From JADKIH01 sp031427625 (GTDB taxonomy: Bacteria; Bacteroidota; Bacteroidia; AKYH767-A; 2013-40CM-41-45), in the NCBI GenBank assembly GCA_031427625.1, contig JANPNV010000132.1:1-64000 (forward strand): a stretch of 64,000 bases of DNA, given 5' to 3'. Below are positions 15,468 through 23,834 of this stretch, in pieces (positions within the stretch are counted from its first letter, which is position 1; every line of letters starts with the position of its first letter). The notes beneath the pieces are model-generated. The model did not search any database. It saw only the letters and a list, made by a program, of their open reading frames with translations, and was not told the DNA's origin. The position numbers were made by a program, and so were the translations under genes.

Positions 15468-17657
15468 ATGTTAGTGGCAGAAAAACCTTTGAAGTCGCAA
15501 TTACAGAAGTATTTCGGGTTCGACAAGTTCAAAGGAGAGCAGGAAGCGATAGTGCAATCAGTACTCTCCGGCAAAGATACATTTGTTATCATGCCTACAG
15601 GTGGTGGCAAGTCAATGTGTTACCAATTACCCGCATTGATCAAGGAAGGAACGGCTGTAATCGTTTCTCCTCTTATTGCATTAATGAAAAATCAGGTGGA
15701 TGCCATGCGTGGCTTCAGCAATGAAGAAGGTGTTGCACACTTTCTTAACAGTTCTCTGAATAAAACGGAGATAGCTGCTGTTAAGGCTGATCTTAGATCA
15801 GGAAAAACAAAACTCTTATACGTTGCTCCCGAATCCTTAACGAAGGATGAGAATGTTGAATTCCTTCGGACTGTCAATATTTCCTTTTTCGCTATCGATG
15901 AAGCTCATTGTATTTCTGAATGGGGCCACGATTTTCGTCCAGAGTACCGTCGCCTTCGTACGATCATTGAAGCGATCGGAAAAGTTCCTGTCATAGCCTT
16001 AACAGCGACAGCAACTCCCAAAGTTCAACTCGACATACAAAAAAATCTCGGCATGATGGATGCCGATTTATATAAAGCATCTTTTAACCGTGCGAATCTT
16101 TACTATGAAGTTCGTCCGAAAGTAGATGTAGCCAAAGAAATTATTCGTTTCGTAAGAGCCAATGCCGGAAAATCAGGAATTATCTATTGCCTGAGTCGAA
16201 AGAAAGTTGAAGAAATAGCATCTATTCTTGCTGTCAACGGTGTTCGCGCACTTCCATACCATGCCGGACTCGAAGCTGCCGTACGTGCATCTACACAAGA
16301 TAAATTCCTGATGGAAGATATCGATGTAATCGTCGCAACTATTGCATTCGGAATGGGAATCGATAAACCGGATGTCAGATTTGTTATTCACCATGACATT
16401 CCAAAAAGTCTCGAAGGATATTATCAGGAAACAGGACGATCAGGACGTGATGGAAGAGAAGGTAAATGCGTCACTTTCTACAGCTATAAAGATATTGAGA
16501 AGCTCGAAAAATTTATGAAGGGCAAACCAGTTGCTGAACAGGAAGTCGGAAAACAACTGCTATTAGAAACTGTCGGTTATGCCGAAACTTCCGTTTGCCG
16601 TCGTAAAGTTCTCCTAAACTATTTCGGAGAAGTATATTTACAAGAAAACTGCGGTCAATGCGATAATTGTAATCATCCGAAAAAGAGTTTCGACGGTCAG
16701 GAAGAAATGAGCATTGCACTCGAAGCTGTAATCGCCGTCAAAGAAAAATTTGCCATGGAGCATGTGGTAAATGTCATAACAGGGAAACCTGAAAATGCGA
16801 TTAAACTGCATCAACATGATCAACTTGAAATTTTTGGGGATGGCAATGATCGCGGTACGAAATTCTGGAATGCAATCATCAGACAAGCACAACTTGCCGG
16901 ATTCCTTTCAAAGGACATAGAGACTTACGGAACTCTTAAAGTTACAGAATCGGGTCGTGCCTTTCTCAAGAAGCCGGTTCAAATCATGGTTGTTGAAGAC
17001 AATGACTATGGAAATACTGAAAGTGATGATGAAGATGAACTAGGCACCGGAGGTACTTCTACAGCAGATCCTCAACTGTTTGGTGCTTTAAAGGATCTTC
17101 GAAAGAAAATTGCCAAACTAAAAAATGTTCCTCCTTTCGTTGTTTTTCAGGATCCTTCTTTAGAAGAAATGTCTATTCAGTATCCAATCACTATGGATGA
17201 ACTGAAAAATATTACAGGTGTCGGTTCTGGTAAAGCAGTAAAATTTGGAAAACCATTTCTTGAACTGATCGCTCAATATGTAGAGGATAATGACATTGAA
17301 CGTCCGATGGATCTCATCGTTAAGTCCATCGTAAATAAAAGTGTCCTTAAAGTTTACATCATTCAGAATATAGATCGGAAAATTTCCCTTACTGATATGT
17401 GTAAAGCCAAAGGTGTTAAGATGGCCGACCTTCTTGCTGAAATCGAAAGTATTGTAGGCTCCGGAACAAAAATCGACATCAACTATTACATCAATGAGAT
17501 TATCGATGATGAAAGACAGGCAGAGGTTTTCGAATACTTCAAAGAAGCTGAATCTGATTCTGCCGAAGCTGCTTTAAAGGAGTTGGGTGAAAATGATTAT
17601 TCTTTGGAAGATATTCGCCTCATTCGTATCAGATTTATGTCTGAGCTTGGAAACTAA
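15468..17657 (+). CDS. recQ: ATP-dependent DNA helicase RecQ
   Basis: RecQ unwinds DNA 3' to 5' in recombination repair. The 729-residue protein has Walker A GGGKS (45-49), DEAH box (144-147) with the RecQ aromatic-rich loop SEWGHDFRPEYRRL, motif VI QETGRSGRDG (320-329), and the zinc site Cys377, Cys395, Cys398 and Cys401 of the RQC region. A winged-helix and HRDC domain follow (HRDC about 540-620), then an acidic C-terminal extension beyond the usual 610 residues of E. coli RecQ, common in Bacteroidota. It stands alone, divergent from kdsD. Confidence 0.95.
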   Translation: MLVAEKPLKSQLQKYFGFDKFKGEQEAIVQSVLSGKDTFVIMPTGGGKSMCYQLPALIKEGTAVIVSPLIALMKNQVDAMRGFSNEEGVAHFLNSSLNKTEIAAVKADLRSGKTKLLYVAPESLTKDENVEFLRTVNISFFAIDEAHCISEWGHDFRPEYRRLRTIIEAIGKVPVIALTATATPKVQLDIQKNLGMMDADLYKASFNRANLYYEVRPKVDVAKEIIRFVRANAGKSGIIYCLSRKKVEEIASILAVNGVRALPYHAGLEAAVRASTQDKFLMEDIDVIVATIAFGMGIDKPDVRFVIHHDIPKSLEGYYQETGRSGRDGREGKCVTFYSYKDIEKLEKFMKGKPVAEQEVGKQLLLETVGYAETSVCRRKVLLNYFGEVYLQENCGQCDNCNHPKKSFDGQEEMSIALEAVIAVKEKFAMEHVVNVITGKPENAIKLHQHDQLEIFGDGNDRGTKFWNAIIRQAQLAGFLSKDIETYGTLKVTESGRAFLKKPVQIMVVEDNDYGNTESDDEDELGTGGTSTADPQLFGALKDLRKKIAKLKNVPPFVVFQDPSLEEMSIQYPITMDELKNITGVGSGKAVKFGKPFLELIAQYVEDNDIERPMDLIVKSIVNKSVLKVYIIQNIDRKISLTDMCKAKGVKMADLLAEIESIVGSGTKIDINYYINEIIDDERQAEVFEYFKEAESDSAEAALKELGENDYSLEDIRLIRIRFMSELGN

Positions 17658-17743
17658 TTTTTAAGCATGAAGTAAGAGGTAGAATAGGGTTGACCTATCG
17701 TCTAAAAAGCGAAAATATCGTATATTTAAGTATTAATGGGTCG

Positions 17744-17777
17744 TTTGTAAAATCGTTAAAAAGATTTTCTAATTTCG
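17744..17777 (+). promoter_or_regulatory. Candidate mdh promoter
   Basis: TTTG at 17744-17747 and TAATTTCG at 17770-17777 (one mismatch from TAnnTTTG) are 22 bases apart, within the range known for Bacteroidota sigma factor promoters. The box ends 20 bases before the mdh ATG. Confidence 0.4.
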
Positions 17778-17797
17778 GCCAGCAAAAATAACCAAAT

Positions 17798-18742
17798 ATG
17801 AAAGTAACTGTCGTAGGTGCCGGAAATGTTGGCGCTACCTGTGCCGATGTAATCGCACGGAAAGAATTTGTTCGCGAAGTAATTTTGCTTGATATAAAAG
17901 AGGGTGTCTCCGAAGGGAAATCTCTCGACATCTGGCAAAGTTCTCCGATCAGTTTATATGATACACACCTTATTGGATCCACAAACGATTATTCAAAAAC
18001 AGCTAATTCTGAAGTTGTAGTAATCACCTCTGGACTACCAAGAAAACCGGGAATGTCTCGTGATGACTTAATCGCTACAAATGCAGGTATAGTTCGGTCA
18101 GTCACTGAAAATATCGTGAAGTATTCGCCTAATGCAATCATCATCGTCGTTTCAAATCCGCTCGATGTTATGACTTATTGTGCATTCCTCACATCAAAAT
18201 TTGATTCCTCAAGAGTATTCGGTATGGCAGGAATTTTAGATACTGCCAGGTATCGCGCTTTCTTAGCCGAAGCATTGCAGATATCACCAAAAGATATTCA
18301 AGCTGTATTAATGGGTGGCCACGGTGATACAATGGTTCCTCTTCCTCGATACACAACTGTTGCAGGAATTCCGGTGACGGAACTTATTTCTGCCGATAAA
18401 CTCGATGCAATAGTTGAACGAACCAAAAAAGGCGGAGGCGAACTTGTAAACCTGATGGGAACATCTGCCTGGTATGCACCTGGTGCAGCTGCAGCTCAAA
18501 TGGTCGAATCTGTCGTGAAAGATTCAAAAAGGATTTTCCCTTGTTGTGCGATGCTCACTGGCCAATACGGATTAAAAGATATCTATCTCGGAGTCCCTGT
18601 AAAACTTGGAAAGAAAGGAATCGAAGAAATCATCGAACTAAAACTGGATAAAGATGAAATGGCATTACTTCAATCTTCTGCCAAATCAGTAAAAGAAGTA
18701 ATGGATGTTCTTGACAATATGGGTCAGACAGCTATTAAATAA
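17798..18742 (+). CDS. mdh: Malate dehydrogenase
   Basis: The enzyme oxidises malate to oxaloacetate with NAD+ in the TCA cycle. The 314-residue protein is of the LDH-like MDH type. It has NAD-binding GAGNVG (7-12), Asp32 at the end of beta-2 (favours NAD), substrate Arg82 and Arg88 in LPRKPGMSR, the Asp148/Arg151 pair and catalytic His175 in GGHGDTMVP. Arg82 where lactate dehydrogenases have Gln supports malate rather than lactate. A hairpin terminator follows. Confidence 0.96.
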   Translation: MKVTVVGAGNVGATCADVIARKEFVREVILLDIKEGVSEGKSLDIWQSSPISLYDTHLIGSTNDYSKTANSEVVVITSGLPRKPGMSRDDLIATNAGIVRSVTENIVKYSPNAIIIVVSNPLDVMTYCAFLTSKFDSSRVFGMAGILDTARYRAFLAEALQISPKDIQAVLMGGHGDTMVPLPRYTTVAGIPVTELISADKLDAIVERTKKGGGELVNLMGTSAWYAPGAAAAQMVESVVKDSKRIFPCCAMLTGQYGLKDIYLGVPVKLGKKGIEEIIELKLDKDEMALLQSSAKSVKEVMDVLDNMGQTAIK

Positions 18743-18763
18743 TATTTGCATTAACTTATCAGA

Positions 18764-18795
18764 GCATCCGTCATGAAAATTGCCGGATGCTTTTT
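18764..18795 (+). terminator. mdh terminator
   Basis: GCATCCG (18764-18770) pairs with CGGATGC (18784-18790), followed by TTTTT. The 7-bp GC-rich stem and T run fit an intrinsic terminator 21 bases after the mdh stop. It partly precludes a TTG start at 18780 for the next gene. Confidence 0.7.
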
Positions 18796-18806
18796 ATTTT
18801 TCTTTT

Positions 18807-19247
18807 ATGTTGAAACGTAAAACGCTTATTCCAATAGAAACTTTGATAATTGAAGATGATGGATCTCATATACTTCTGAAAACAAAAATTAATGGAAGAA
18901 ATGCAAAGTTGCTCATTGATACCGGTGCAAGCAGAACGGTATTCGATCAGGAGAGAATAAAACTTTTTGTAAGCGACAAATCTTTTGTTCAGCATGATAA
19001 ATTATCTACAGGATTAGGGACTAGTAGCATGCTCACAAGCGCTGTAACTCTTAACTCTTTTCGTATTGGTGATCTGGTTATCGAAAACTTTAACGGTGTT
19101 CTTCTCGACCTTCAGCATGTAAATGGAACATACAATAAACTGGGATTTTCAGAAATCGATGGTGTACTTGGCAATGATATACTTGTAAAATATCATGCTA
19201 CGATAAATTACAAAAAGCTTGTGCTCGCATTGTACATTAATCCATAA
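18807..19247 (+). CDS. Retropepsin-like aspartic protease family protein
   Basis: The 146-residue protein has the single-domain aspartic protease signature LIDTGASRTVFD (about 36-47), with Asp38-Thr-Gly as catalytic triplet, and a hydrophobic ILGND-like counterpart GVLGNDILVKY near 118-128. A domain of this size must dimerise to form an active site, as retropepsins do. It has no signal peptide. I start at ATG 18807 (MLKRKTL); an upstream TTG at 18780 lies inside the mdh terminator. Substrate unknown. It converges with the next gene, 9 bases apart. Confidence 0.75.
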   Translation: MLKRKTLIPIETLIIEDDGSHILLKTKINGRNAKLLIDTGASRTVFDQERIKLFVSDKSFVQHDKLSTGLGTSSMLTSAVTLNSFRIGDLVIENFNGVLLDLQHVNGTYNKLGFSEIDGVLGNDILVKYHATINYKKLVLALYINP

Positions 19248-19256
19248 CAGAATTTT

Positions 19257-20726
19257 CTAATGCCTTATCGATACAAAATAAGGAAAAGATAAAAGTTCGT
19301 TTTTATATATAAATGAATTTCCATCAGAAAGTGTTTTACTATAAAGCTGAAGGGTATTCATATTAATAATAGCAAGGTCTCCATTTCTTCCCCCACAACC
19401 CGATACATGATGCGGAGCAGGTCCGTTTGAATCGTAATTTAAATTAGCTACGTAAACTAAGTTTTCTTCATCATCAACTGCCAGACCGTGCGGTTGATAT
19501 CCGGTATATACTGTATTGATTACACTCATCGAATTATAATTGATAACATAAACCTTTCCTTTTTTGTTTGAAGAAACAGGGTCTTCTGTACATGTTACGA
19601 ATATATACGGATGATTATGAGAAACGTCTAACTCTTGTGGTTTTACACCAACAGGAATAATTGCAAGTAAGCTATCGTTGGAGGTCTGAAACACTCTGAT
19701 TTCATTGGAGGTCTGACAACTCACAAAGTATTTTGTGCCATCAGGTGTTTGAATCAATTCATGCGGATCGAGCGAAGAACTCGTCGACCGTTGCTGACCT
19801 GGTGCAAGAATAACGGACCAGCTGTTGTCGTAAAATGGCGCCGATAATAAATCAATTTTATGAATGAAGTTCCCATTCTGACACGACAAATATAAAAACT
19901 GTCCATCAGGAGTGATGAATCCTCCATGCGGGAATTCATAAGAGTGAAGAGTTGTCTCAAGCGTCATCGTGGTCAGGTTCACTATCTGAATTGTATTCGT
20001 ACCTGTTCCATTCACAAAACCCTTGGAACCATCAGGAGTGATTATAACTGTATTCCAATTTCCGTTTCCAATGTCAAGCGAACCCACTAGCTCATCGTTC
20101 TCCGTACTAAATTTTTGTATTGATGAGCCGGAATAAAAAACTACATACCAGAATTTTCCATCAGGAGAAACACGAACAAGATGAGGAGCTTCAATAACGG
20201 CAGGATCAATTCCTACATTTATATATCTCATGATGATTTTTGTTTTAGCATCAAGTACCGCAACCTTATCGCATCCCTGCATGCAGATATAAATTTTCTT
20301 CCTGTTAATGTCGTCAGAGAATTTAACAAATCCTTTGTTATCCGGTGCTCCGTTCGAAATCCATTCAACAAGCGTTTGATATTCTTCTGATGTAAGTGAA
20401 GGTGCTTGCAAGGGCATCGTAGGAAAAAGAATAGGGCCTTTTGCCGAATCAGTGTTAACAGAATAAAGCATAAAACTATTATCCGCAGAATATGGAATAA
20501 CACTTGTTCCGTTTCTTCCACCGTCAAACATTTTATCCCAAGTGCTGAATTCTAATCCGGCCGATGCAAACCGGCTTGCCGCATTGTGACAGCCATCAAC
20601 TGCACATTTCGTAACGAGAATTTTTCCTATAGCATCAGGATAACCGGTGTCGGGTTTTACTTCCACTTTATCGTAGGAGCATGAAGCAAGAAAAAAAATA
20701 TATAAGAAGAGGATATTTGTTTTCAT
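19257..20726 (-). CDS. Lipoprotein with cytochrome-like domain and YncE-type beta-propeller
   Basis: The 489-residue protein opens with a lipoprotein signal (LFLYIFFLASC, Cys at about 16). Residues 30-120 look like a cytochrome c-type domain: KCAVDGCHN is a CX4CH haem motif and a later FPTMPL-x-APSLTSEEYQTLVEWISNGA segment is typical of such domains in Bacteroidota and Planctomycetes. Residues 125-480 hold repeated blades (VIITPDGSKGF, GFITPDGQFLYLSC, GLAVDDEENLVYVANL) of the YVTN/YncE family. A surface or periplasmic redox or binding role is possible; the function is not known. It is monocistronic. Confidence 0.75.
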   Translation of the reverse strand: MKTNILFLYIFFLASCSYDKVEVKPDTGYPDAIGKILVTKCAVDGCHNAASRFASAGLEFSTWDKMFDGGRNGTSVIPYSADNSFMLYSVNTDSAKGPILFPTMPLQAPSLTSEEYQTLVEWISNGAPDNKGFVKFSDDINRKKIYICMQGCDKVAVLDAKTKIIMRYINVGIDPAVIEAPHLVRVSPDGKFWYVVFYSGSSIQKFSTENDELVGSLDIGNGNWNTVIITPDGSKGFVNGTGTNTIQIVNLTTMTLETTLHSYEFPHGGFITPDGQFLYLSCQNGNFIHKIDLLSAPFYDNSWSVILAPGQQRSTSSSLDPHELIQTPDGTKYFVSCQTSNEIRVFQTSNDSLLAIIPVGVKPQELDVSHNHPYIFVTCTEDPVSSNKKGKVYVINYNSMSVINTVYTGYQPHGLAVDDEENLVYVANLNYDSNGPAPHHVSGCGGRNGDLAIINMNTLQLYSKTLSDGNSFIYKNELLSFPYFVSIRH

Positions 20727-21082
20727 AATTTAAATTCACCTATACAATGTGTGTAGATTGTTGATTAATTTCAAAACAGTATTTATTCATTTGCATTATA
20801 AAATTAATGTTGATTCGGTCGCCTTTTCTTTATCTTATTACTGAATATATCGCGAAGAAATTCAATAAGAATCCGGGAATGATAGAAAATGAATTTTTTG
20901 ATTTCAAGACTGATTTTTAACAAAATTAGTAATAAGTAGTAAGACAAGCATCATTTTTATTTCTTTGTAGTCTCAGGCTTAATAGAAGCAATTATAATTA
21001 TCGATTTCATACCAAATCTAAATGGGGCTTCGTATTTTGTCAATCGTCTAAATCACCTAATAGGAACTAATCGTATTTCATT
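20727..21082. other. 356-base divergent intergenic region, nothing recognised
   Basis: This AT-rich spacer separates the minus-strand lipoprotein gene from the plus-strand pseudouridine synthase. I see no complete TAnnTTTG box with a spaced TTG, no strong hairpin and no short gene with a convincing start. Confidence 0.4.
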
Positions 21083-21673
21083 ATGTACAGGTATTTTGCA
21101 ATCTACAAGCCCTACGGCATGCTTTCTCAGTTTACTGTTGAAGGTGGAAATACATCTCTGGCAAGCATTGACTTTAAATTCCCACAGGATGTTTATCCGG
21201 TCGGTCGGCTGGATTCGGATAGCGAAGGGTTACTGTTACTTACCAATGATAAAAAAGTAAATCATAGATTACTTGAGCCAACCTACAAGCATAAAAGAAA
21301 ATATCTTGTTCAGGTCGAAGGTGAGATAAGTGCTGAGGCCACAAAAGTGCTGGAAGCAGGAATGGAGTTAAATGACAAGGGCAAAACATATCGAACACTT
21401 CCCGCAAAGGCAAAAGTAATTCCAGAACCTGCTCTTCCGGAAAGAACGCCTCCCGTACGATTCAGGAAGAATGTACCCACAAGCTGGGTCGAAATATCTA
21501 TTTCCGAAGGCAAAAACAGACAAGTAAGAAAAATGACTGCTGCTGCCGGGTTCCCAACGTTGAGATTAATTCGTATCGAAATTGAAGATTTAAGACTATC
21601 AAAACAGGAAAATGGATGGGTGGAAGAGCTGAAAAAACTTGATTTTTACAGCCGGTTAAAGATTAATCAGTAG
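21083..21673 (+). CDS. rluE: rRNA pseudouridine synthase, RsuA/RluE type
   Basis: The 196-residue enzyme lacks the N-terminal S4 domain, like RluE, which modifies U2457 of E. coli 23S rRNA. It carries YFAIYKPYGMLSQF (4-17), the catalytic motif GRLDSDSEGLLLLTND with Asp at about 48, and the C-terminal NRQVRKMTAAAGFPTLRLIR segment of the RsuA branch. The site modified in this organism is inferred from family only. Confidence 0.88.
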   Translation: MYRYFAIYKPYGMLSQFTVEGGNTSLASIDFKFPQDVYPVGRLDSDSEGLLLLTNDKKVNHRLLEPTYKHKRKYLVQVEGEISAEATKVLEAGMELNDKGKTYRTLPAKAKVIPEPALPERTPPVRFRKNVPTSWVEISISEGKNRQVRKMTAAAGFPTLRLIRIEIEDLRLSKQENGWVEELKKLDFYSRLKINQ

Positions 21674-21733
21674 AAAGTTATGTGACATTCATAATTTGTA
21701 AACTCCCTATGATTTTTCCATCGCAGAAAATAC

Positions 21734-21741
21734 TACTTTTG
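21734..21741 (+). promoter_or_regulatory. Candidate -7 box for the M43 protease gene
   Basis: TACTTTTG fits TAnnTTTG and ends 26 bases before the ATG at 21768. No -33 element at the right distance was found. Confidence 0.4.
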
Positions 21742-21767
21742 TTAAATATCGAATAAGAAAGAATTGA

Positions 21768-23039
21768 ATGAAAAAAGGATTACTAATCGTTTTAGCAATG
21801 TTTATTTGTTTCATTGTTAAAGCAGGGGAACGTCAGGTAAAGGGAGAGAAATGCGGAACAATGACTCACATGGATTATCTTAAATCAAAAAATTCAAACC
21901 TTGAACAGGAAATTATAAGAGATGAAAATAATTTACAGCAAGCAATTAGTAACCTTGCCGTATCTCGTTCCTCAAACGTAATTTATACGATTCCCGTTGT
22001 TGTTCATATAGTTTATAAAACAACAGGCCAGAATGTTTCCAATGCTCAGGTTCAATCACAAATTGATGTACTTAATCAGGATTTCGGACGTACTAACCCT
22101 GATGCTGCAAGTACACCTGCTGCATTTTCTTCAGTGGCCTCTGCTACAAATTTCCAATTTTGTCTTGCTAAAACGGACCCTACAGGAGCTGCTACCAATG
22201 GAATTGAAAGACGTCAAACGACTCTTTCTTCATTCACGCTAAATGACGACATGAAAAGTTATTCTACCGGCGGACTTGATACATGGGATGTAAATAAATA
22301 TTTAAATATATGGGTCTGCAACCTCAGCGGAGGTATTATTGGCTACGGCGAACTTCCCGGTGCAACCCATACAAATACTTTTGGTGTTGTAATACAATTC
22401 GATGCTTTCGGAAGATTAGGAACTGCTGTTGCGCCTTATCATCTGGGTCGGACTTGTACTCATGAGATTTCTCATTGTTTTCGTCTTTATCATATTTGGG
22501 GAGATGATAACGGCGCCTGTTCCGGAACTGATTATGTAAATGATACTCCAAATCAGGGTGATGCTACTTTTGGCTGTTATACTTTTCCTCATACGGATAA
22601 CTGTTCGATGACATCGCCTGGAATTATGTTTATGAATTACATGGATTATAGCGACGATAATTGTCTGAATTTGTTTACCACTCTGCAGGGAACACGAATG
22701 TATGCAGCAATCAATTCATATTATAATAGTCTGCTAACCTCGAAAGCATGCGACTTGCCTGATGCAATTAAAACAGTAAATTATTTCGATCTCAGTATTT
22801 ATCCAAATCCTACTTCCGGTTTTATTACGCTTGATATGTTTAATACATACAACCTCGGTCAACAAGTTAAGGTAGCAGTTGCCGATGCAATTGGTAAAAT
22901 TGTTAAAGAAGAAGTGATTGTCAACCCTAACGGAACATTACATCAAATCGATTTAAGAAATTGCAGCAATGGAGTTTATTTTCTTTCGATTTATAATGAC
23001 GATTATAAACGAACAGAGAAAATTACTCTAGCTCGGTAA
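21768..23039 (+). CDS. Secreted M43 (pappalysin-like) metalloprotease with T9SS tail
   Basis: The 423-residue protein has a signal peptide (about 1-19), a pro-region with TIPVVVHIVY (74-83), which is standard in Bacteroidota M43 enzymes, and a zinc site H232-E233-I-S-H236-C-F-R239-L-Y-H242. The fold's Met-turn is present in MFMNYMDYSDD. The family motif is HExxHxxGxxH; here residue 8 is Arg instead of Gly, read as CGT in the DNA. A C-terminal T9SS sorting domain (LSIYPNPTSGFITLD to RTEKITLAR, about 345-423) directs it to the surface. Activity is likely but the Gly change is unusual. Confidence 0.88.
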   Translation: MKKGLLIVLAMFICFIVKAGERQVKGEKCGTMTHMDYLKSKNSNLEQEIIRDENNLQQAISNLAVSRSSNVIYTIPVVVHIVYKTTGQNVSNAQVQSQIDVLNQDFGRTNPDAASTPAAFSSVASATNFQFCLAKTDPTGAATNGIERRQTTLSSFTLNDDMKSYSTGGLDTWDVNKYLNIWVCNLSGGIIGYGELPGATHTNTFGVVIQFDAFGRLGTAVAPYHLGRTCTHEISHCFRLYHIWGDDNGACSGTDYVNDTPNQGDATFGCYTFPHTDNCSMTSPGIMFMNYMDYSDDNCLNLFTTLQGTRMYAAINSYYNSLLTSKACDLPDAIKTVNYFDLSIYPNPTSGFITLDMFNTYNLGQQVKVAVADAIGKIVKEEVIVNPNGTLHQIDLRNCSNGVYFLSIYNDDYKRTEKITLAR

Positions 23040-23040
23040 A

Positions 23041-23073
23041 ACAAAAAAGGGAAGCATTGTTTCCCTTTTTTGT
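23041..23073. terminator. Bidirectional terminator between M43 protease and mqnA
   Basis: A 13-bp perfect stem (23041-23053 with 23061-23073) has GGGAA/TTCCC at its top and A/T runs at its base, so it can end transcription on both strands. It serves the protease gene (ends 23039) and the convergent efflux-mqnA operon (ends 23077). Confidence 0.85.
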
Positions 23074-23076
23074 TTT

Positions 23077-23832
23077 TTATATGTTACCAACCTTTTCCTG
23101 AAACAATTGCAACGCTTTTCTTTTTTCATCATCAAAATGAAAATCAATTTTTTTTGTCAAATAATGAGTGATCTCCTGAGGCGATAAATTTAATGAAGAT
23201 TCGTCCTGTGAAACTTGAGCGATTGAATCAAGCCCGAATTTCAAAGCGCTGTTAAATTCGAAGATAAAATCAGGACTTAGTTTTTTAATACTTACCCAGC
23301 AGGCAAATACAAATGGTAGTCCGGTAAATTTATGCCATTCCTCAGAAAGGTCATAAACGAAATTGAATGATTTTTTCATGGCCATTGCACGGTCACCGAT
23401 TACAACACCTGCCACATCACCTGCAATAGTTTTTTCATAATTTACAGTTGTCTCTGCCCATTCAGGTGTTATATGCCAAAATTCTTTTGCCAGTACCTTC
23501 GTGAGCATAACGGATGTTCGCGACTGGTAGTCAAGTAAAATATTTTTTATTTCATTAAGCGGAACATCGCTGAGCAAAAGAACTGAGTCAACACCCCCTC
23601 TCGAACCAATACAATAATCGCTGATGATTTTATAATTTTTTAAAACGGGAAGCACAGTAACAGGAACAAGTCCGATATCTGCTTTATGCAATAAAAGTTT
23701 TTCCGCGCAAACAGAGGGTATGTCCTCTTCAATTATTACATCCGATTTAAAAATAGTATTTCGCAGGCCAAACAGAAAAGGTTTGCTGTTAAGATAGGAT
23801 ACAACAGAAATATGAAGTGCTTCTGCATTCAT
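23077..23832 (-). CDS. mqnA: Chorismate dehydratase, futalosine menaquinone pathway
   Basis: MqnA removes water from chorismate to give 3-enolpyruvyl-benzoate, the entry to the futalosine route to menaquinone. The 251-residue protein has the family start ISVVSYLNSKPFLFGL (8-23), DIGLVPV (52-58), YCIGSRGGVDSVLL (73-86) and VIGDRAM, all typical of MqnA/MqnD-fold proteins. It begins only 2 bases after the RND transporter stop, so it should be translated from the efflux operon mRNA, an unexpected partner. Other mqn genes are not in the window. Confidence 0.9.
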   Translation of the reverse strand: MNAEALHISVVSYLNSKPFLFGLRNTIFKSDVIIEEDIPSVCAEKLLLHKADIGLVPVTVLPVLKNYKIISDYCIGSRGGVDSVLLLSDVPLNEIKNILLDYQSRTSVMLTKVLAKEFWHITPEWAETTVNYEKTIAGDVAGVVIGDRAMAMKKSFNFVYDLSEEWHKFTGLPFVFACWVSIKKLSPDFIFEFNSALKFGLDSIAQVSQDESSLNLSPQEITHYLTKKIDFHFDDEKRKALQLFQEKVGNI

Positions 23833-23834
23833 AT

